64,000 bases of DNA from assembly GCA_947069175.1 (NCBI GenBank), contig CAMTDV010000002.1, forward strand, positions 5,435,054 to 5,499,053. Reading direction: 5' to 3'. The translations under genes were made by a program, and so were the position numbers. Positions within the stretch are counted from its first letter, which is position 1. Every line of letters begins with the position of its first letter. The notes beneath the pieces were generated by a model. That model worked only from the letters and a program-made list of their open reading frames with translations, searched no databases and was not told the origin of the DNA. The stretch is from Scalesia atractyloides (Eukaryota > Streptophyta > Magnoliopsida > Asterales > Asteraceae). This document shows positions 59,332 through 64,000 of the stretch, piece after piece.

Positions 59332-59412
59332 AAGGCTCAATCAAACGGAGCCGATCTTATGAGGCACCTGATGCTCAACCCGTCTCCCACGGGGAACTGA
59401 TGGGCCTAATGA
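59332..59412 (-). repeat. Unamplified pair of hairpin units in LTR C
   Basis: A single GGCTC-AATCAAACG-GAGCC hairpin followed by GAGGCACCTGATGC and CCCGT-CTCCC-ACGGG, then GATGGGCCTAATG. The second hairpin has changed both sides of one pair compared with CTCGT/ACGAG in the solo LTR. This arrangement looks like the ancestral state from which A/B and the solo LTR expanded different halves. Confidence 0.75.
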
Positions 59413-59860
59413 AATGCGTGCACTGAAAATGATAAAACCAATCTACATATAATCAACACGACAATTGATACACATTTGATCACGGATATGATATATGCAC
59501 GGTGTTTATATATATAATAAAGAATTATACGACACATGATACACCCCAAAACATGATTAAAACGGGAATTGGTAGAGATTCACTCACATTGGGTGCGTTC
59601 TTTGATGACGTTGGATGCGCACGAATTTTAGGATTCGATCGTCGAGGGAAAAACTAACCTAAAATAATAACGAAATGATTCGGTAAATAAATGGATTTTA
59701 TTTGAGATTAATATTTTTAATTAGTGCTCTTAATGGGATTTTTAGATTTATTTTTGTGAGTTTAAGGAAATTTTCTAACTTTAAAAATCTTATTTTTGAG
59801 TATTTTTAAATGATTTTCAATTAAATAAATAAATAAAAGAAAATAAAAAAAAGTTGACTT

Positions 59861-59891
59861 TTGACCGTTGACCGTTGACCGGGTCTTGACC
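59861..59891 (-). promoter_or_regulatory. W-box array (C)
   Basis: Four TTGACC cores (59,861, 59,868, 59,875, 59,886) plus TTGACT at about 59,854, next to tRNA-like module 3. Confidence 0.5.
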
Positions 59892-59910
59892 GGTCAGACT
59901 GTGTTTTCTT

Positions 59911-60327
59911 ATGCGCTGAGTGAGGTTCGAACTCGGGACCTCTCGTATACGTGCACGCAGCTCTACCAACTGAGCTACGTGTCTAACCCGAAATATTCTC
60001 TGTTTTAATTATATTTATGTACTAATTAATTTTAAACTTATTTGGTTTTTATTAAAAATGATTTATATGGCCGAACCGGTTACAGAGACCCGGAGTCGAA
60101 CTCGGGTCCTTCGGTTCGAGTGCGCACAGCCTAACCAGTTGGGCTGTGTGTCTAATCTGTTTAACTAATGGATTATATTACTCTTATAAACATTCTGTGA
60201 CTTGATCTGATTAAGTTCTAAAAATGTTGGTTTTATTTCTGAAAGTCGGTAACGTGTGCGATTCGAACCCGGGACGTGTGTATTGTTTGTGCACACAGTC
60301 CACCGCTGGACTGTGTGTCTAACCCGT
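59911..60327 (-). other. Three tandem tRNA-like modules (C)
   Basis: Hairpins at 60,292-60,317 (identical to the A/B/solo 11-bp stem), about 60,122-60,150 (variant CACAGCCCA..TAGGCTGTG with a paired change) and 59,954-59,981 (CACGTAGCTC/GAGCTGCGTG). Spacing is about 167-169 bp. B-box-like motifs in LTR sense are GGTTCGAATC, AGTTCGACTCC and AGTTCGAACC. Confidence 0.75.
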
Positions 60328-61059
60328 TCGAATATCCAGTTTTAATTATATTTATACATATACTCGACTTCATCTTCTTCGTTTACAAGAACACAGAACA
60401 GTGAAATCCGACTGTTCTATTTAAATCGATCATCAAAACTTATAATTGGTTGGAATGAAATAGATACAGAAATTAAGGAATAAAATGTACCCGAACAGAG
60501 CGTTTACTTCAGATTTCCGGCAAGAGTCGTCGGCTCTGATTTGTGACTCTCGGCTGAGTGAATTGTTTAACAGTTTAGATCATTGGTTTGAACGATTAAA
60601 GTATAAATTAAGAGATAGCAGAGAAGTTTAGACAGTTATACCGACTGAGGAATGAATACGGTTTTCTGACTAGTGATTCCGGTAGGATTCCGGCGAAAAT
60701 GAAAATCTCCGGCGACGTGCTCTGGAAGAATTAAAGCTTCGAAAAAGTGTGCGGTTCTGAGCGAAAGGATTTCCAGAAGATTGAGTGGGTATTTATAGGG
60801 AAGAACTGGATGAATTATGTCCGATTTTGAGTCTTGATTCGCGGTTAAAGGTTTTCCGGCGGTTATGACCGAAATTGACGGTAAGACATCGGTTATAACT
60901 GATGTCGGAATCAGTTTACGCATTCCAGTCAAAGAGGATAGCCAAAATTGCGGAATCGTCGGTTTTTCCGGTGAGTGCGAGTTCTGGGTGCGCTGATTGC
61001 AGATTTGACTTTTGGTTTTATTATAAGTCTTATTTGTTTCCGTGTTTATCACAAAAGCA

Positions 61060-61128
61060 GTGTGTGTCGGAGCGGTGTGTTGTGTGTTTGGGTTTGTGGG
61101 TGACCCGGGTTCGAAACTCGGCGTCTCC
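61060..61128 (+). other. Single tRNA-like module, opposite strand (C)
   Basis: Weak A-box-like CGGAGCGGTG and a T-arm-like GACCCGGGTTCGAAACTCGG. One T-stem pair is weakened. Same place and strand relative to the LTR as in the other copies. Confidence 0.6.
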
Positions 61129-61316
61129 ATTATTTTTTTAATTCACTATTTTTTTGTTATTTAATAATTATGGTTTAAAATTCTAATATATATATTAATT
61201 ATGTATTGTTTAAAATTTATCTGAGCAATAAATTCGCAACGAAAAATTATAACTGAGTATTTGATTAATAAACGAAGCGGGTTTTGAAACCCGTTTTTCG
61301 ACGAATGTTACAGTAT

Positions 61317-61328
61317 CCCTTACTTTTA
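61317..61328 (-). promoter_or_regulatory. Polypurine tract, element C
   Basis: The minus strand reads TAAAAGTAAGGGA, one base different from the AAAAGTAGGGGA of A and B, just inside the LTR. Confidence 0.7.
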
Positions 61329-61349
61329 GAAATTTCGTCCCGAAATTTA

Positions 61350-64000
61350 AGTAGTAGTGGTAACAGGAAAAAGATGCGCGTATTTTTCGCGCATTGAGTC
61401 TTCACGTTCCCAAGTAAACTCAGGTCCTCATTTTGACTCCCAACGTACCCTGACAATTGGAATACGACTTCGTCTTAAACGCTTCTCTCCGAAGTCCATG
61501 ATTTCTACTGGTCTTTCAATGAAGTGCATAGATTCATCGATCTGAATATCTTCTAGAGGAATATGGAGGTTTTCATCGGCGAGGCACTTCTTCAAGTTTG
61601 ATACGTGGAATGTGGGATGAATTCTGTTGAGCTCTTCTGGTAGGTCATGCTTGTATGCTACAGGACCTACTCTTTCGAGTATCTTGAAAGGTCCTACGTA
61701 GCGTGGTGCTAGCTTGCCCTTCTGGCCAAAACGAACCACTCCCTTCCACGGTGATACTTTTAAAAGTACTTGATCACCAATGTCAAACTCCAAGGGCTTT
61801 CGTCATTTGTCTGCATAACTCTTTTGACGACTTTGAGCCGCTAGAAGATTGTTTCGAATTTGAGTGATCTTGTCGGTTGTTTCTTGAATTAATTCTCGTC
61901 CGGTGATTTGCGGTTCCCCAATTTCGTGCCAACATACTGGAGATCGACACTTACGACCATATAAAGCTTCGAAAGGAGCCATGCCAATACTTGAATGATA
62001 GCTATTGTTGTACGAAAATTCAACTAATGGTAGATGAGCGTCCCAGTTCCCTTTGAAGTCTTTGACACATGCTCGCAGCATGTCTTCCAGGGTTTGGATG
62101 GTGCGTTCAGATTGACCATCAGTTTGAGGATGAAAAGCAGTACTGAGGTCTAATTGTGTACCCAAGGTGGTTTGTATGGCTCGCCATGTTCGTGAAGTGA
62201 AATGACCATCACGGTCTGAAGTGATGCTTAAAGGTACACCATGACGGCTTATGATCTCGTTGATGTAGATACGAGCTAACTTCTCGTTCTTGAAGTCCTC
62301 GTGAATCGGAATGAAAGGAGATGACTTTGTAAGACGATCGATTATTACCCATATGGTGTCATACCCACTGGAGATGCGAGGTAACCCGGTAATGAAATCC
62401 ATGGTTATGTTTTCCCACTTCCATACAGGTATTTCGGGTTGGACTAGAAGTCCTGAAGGTCTTTGATGTTCAGCTTTTACTTTGGAACAGGTAAGGCACT
62501 TGGAAACAAAAACAGTGATATCCTTTTTCATGCCAGGCCACCAGTAGGTGTATTGTAGGTCTTGATACATCTTGTCGGCTCCTGGGTGTACAGAGTACCG
62601 TGTTTTGTGCGCCTCATTCATGAGGAAATCACGAAGGTTATCGCGATCAGGAATCCATATGCGATTTAAATAGTATAGAATACCGTCGGATTTGGTTTCG
62701 ATTTTGAGTTCAGCTCCACATGACAGCTCATCGCGTACGTCATTTTTGTTACAGAAACATGTTGAGCTGCTCGGATTCGATCTTTGATGTCGGTTTATGA
62801 TTTGTGAACAGAGAAGACGAATGGAGTTCGCATAACCTTTTCGACTGAGCGCATCGGCCACTAGGTTTGCCTTGCCAGGATGATACCGAATTTCAGAGTC
62901 GTAGTCGTTGAGAAGTTCGACCCATCTTCGTTGCCTCATATTTAACTCCTTTTGGTTGAAGATATGTTGGAGACTTTTGTGGTCAGTATATATTTCACAC
63001 TTGGTACCATAGAGGTAATGTCTTCATATCTTGAGAGCGAACACAACGGCTCCAAGTTCCAGGTCGTGCGTGGTGTAATTCTTCTCGTGAACCTTGAGTT
63101 GCCTAGAAGCATAGGCTATCACTTTGCCTCTTTGCATCAATACACAACCTAGTCCTTGCCCTGATGCATCGCAATATACTACAAAGTCATCGCAACCTTC
63201 AGGGAGTGTGAGGATAGGTGCGTCATAAAGTTTTTGCTTTAGAGTTTGGAAGGCTTCTTCTTGTTTAGGTCCCCATATGAAGGGTTTTCCTTTATGAGTC
63301 AAAGTCGTGAGTGGTACAGCAATACGGGAAAAATTGGCAATGAAGCGGCGATAGTAACCAGCCAAACCAAGAAATGACCTTACTTCGGTAGGGGTACGTG
63401 GCGCTTGCCATTCCTGCACTGCCTTGATTTTCGAAGGATCAACATGAATTCCCTTGTCGTTGACGACATGTCCAAGGAATTGTACTTCTCCTAACCATAA
63501 TTCGCATTTTGAGAACTTAGTGTAGAGGTTTTCGGTCCTTAAGAGTGTAAGGATGAGTCGAAGGTGTCGTTCATGATCGGATTTAGACTTGGAGTAGATA
63601 AGGATGTCGTCGATGAAGACTATGACGAAACGGTCGAGGTAGGGTTTGCATACCCTATTCATTAGATCCATGAATACAGTGGGGGCGTTGGTTAAACCGA
63701 ATGGCATGACCATGAATTCGTAATGACCATAACGAGTCCGGAAGGCGGTCTTTGGGATATCTTCTTCGTGCACTCTGAGCTGATGATAACCAGAACGACG
63801 GTCGATTTTTGAAAAGCAGGTGGCGCCTTGAAGTTGGTCTAGGAGGTCATCGATGCGAGGTAGTGGATAGCGATTTTTAACCGTTAACTTGTTGAGTTCT
63901 CTATAATCAATGCACATGCGAAACGTTCCATCTTTCTTCTTCACAAAGAGGACAGGTGCACCCCAAGGTGATGAGCTAGGACGTATGAATCCTTTGTCAG
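61350..64000 (-). pseudogene. Element C pol: reverse transcriptase (partial), RNase H, integrase, chromodomain
   Basis: From the window edge on the minus strand: reverse transcriptase (GFIRPSSSPWGAP, FRMCIDYRELN, FIDDILIYSK), RNase H (VVYCDASGQGLG), integrase (CLTCSKVKAEHQRP, ITSDRDGHFTSRTW, QTDGQSERTIQ) and chromodomain (VRVRWESK...). In-frame stops: TGA at 63,024-63,026 where A and B have Trp (ALKI-W-RHYLYG), TGA at 61,803-61,805 where they have Arg (YADK-R-RKP) and TGA at 61,428-61,430 where they have Arg (WESK-R-GPE). Near 62,740-62,800 a short stretch is read out of frame between two compensating indels. Otherwise close to A and B. Confidence 0.9.

Larger units (their letters stand above)
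58902..61312 (-). mobile_element. 3' LTR of element C
   Basis: 2,411 bp, TGTCACACCCCG...AATGTTACA. Carries one copy of each of the two minisatellite units that are amplified separately in the other LTRs (59,332-59,412), W-boxes (59,861-59,891), the three tRNA-like modules (59,911-60,327) and the opposite-strand module (61,060-61,128). Diverged from A and B. Confidence 0.93.
58902..64000 (-). mobile_element. Tekay-type chromovirus element C (partial, decayed)
   Basis: Begins with an LTR (58,902-61,312) with the family termini, then a polypurine tract and pol sequence on the minus strand up to the window edge, where reverse transcriptase is still being read. It sits in an exon of the MULE's Ulp1 gene. 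The base before it gives a candidate duplication GTCAG (58,897-58,901), which cannot be checked because the other end lies outside. Several in-frame stops make it older than A and B. Confidence 0.93.

Overview
The window is plant nuclear DNA, most likely from a eudicot of the daisy family (Asteraceae). That family assignment is inference: the Tekay-type chromovirus polyproteins, the Athila remnant and the decayed NAM-associated ('glutathione S-transferase T3-like') genes are what I would expect there. I see no intact host gene. The sequence is a pile of nested transposable elements, their relics, and AT-rich spacer with microsatellites.

Layout. (1) 1-21,385: a decayed, minus-strand Athila-like Ty3/gypsy element. 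Its 3' LTR runs off the left edge. A solo Tekay LTR (6,101-8,852, TSD TTATG) sits between its integrase and gag relics, and a complete but defective Tekay element, called A here (11,155-21,213, TSD TTTGT), sits inside its 5' LTR. (2) 21,386-27,445: AT-rich relic DNA with a gypsy integrase scrap, several MITE-like inverted-repeat elements and long AT/GT microsatellites. (3) 27,446-38,540: a second complete Tekay element, B, on the plus strand (TSD ATGGG), interrupting what looks like an older minus-strand LTR (about 26,450-40,667). (4) 40,668-52,135: minisatellite, tRNA-type SINE pair, relics of NAM-associated proteins, a Helitron 3' end, a LINE relic and a 350-bp fold-back element. (5) 52,136-58,901: a Mutator-like element with a FAR1-type transposase gene and, in convergent orientation, a multi-exon Ulp1/SENP-type cysteine protease gene, a combination known from Kaonashi-type MULEs. 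(6) 58,902-64,000: a third Tekay element, C (minus strand), inserted in an exon of the Ulp1 gene and running off the right edge.

The most interesting signal is inside the Tekay LTRs. All six LTR copies (solo, A x2, B x2, C x1) carry three tandem tRNA-like modules about 163-171 bp apart. Each module has an over-long D-arm-like hairpin (10-11 bp) followed by a pol III B-box/T-arm-like motif. A fourth tRNA-like module lies on the opposite strand near the U3 end. A W-box (TTGACC) array always lies next to the third module. A 26-nt perfect hairpin is identical in 11 places, while the linkers between the modules look much more diverged. Hairpins in LTR C show compensatory changes. No acceptor stem is present in the module I tested, so these do not look like tRNA genes. 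They look like a structured RNA or pol III/TFIIIC-type regulatory block that belongs to this LTR family.

How the parts act together: the Tekay copies encode Gag, protease, reverse transcriptase, RNase H, integrase and a chromodomain, and prime from initiator tRNA-Met. Every copy in the window is broken (B by two 1-nt deletions, A by deletion, frameshifts and a stop, C by several stops). Any movement would therefore need proteins from intact copies elsewhere. All statements come from reading the sequence by eye, so identities and counts are hand estimates.
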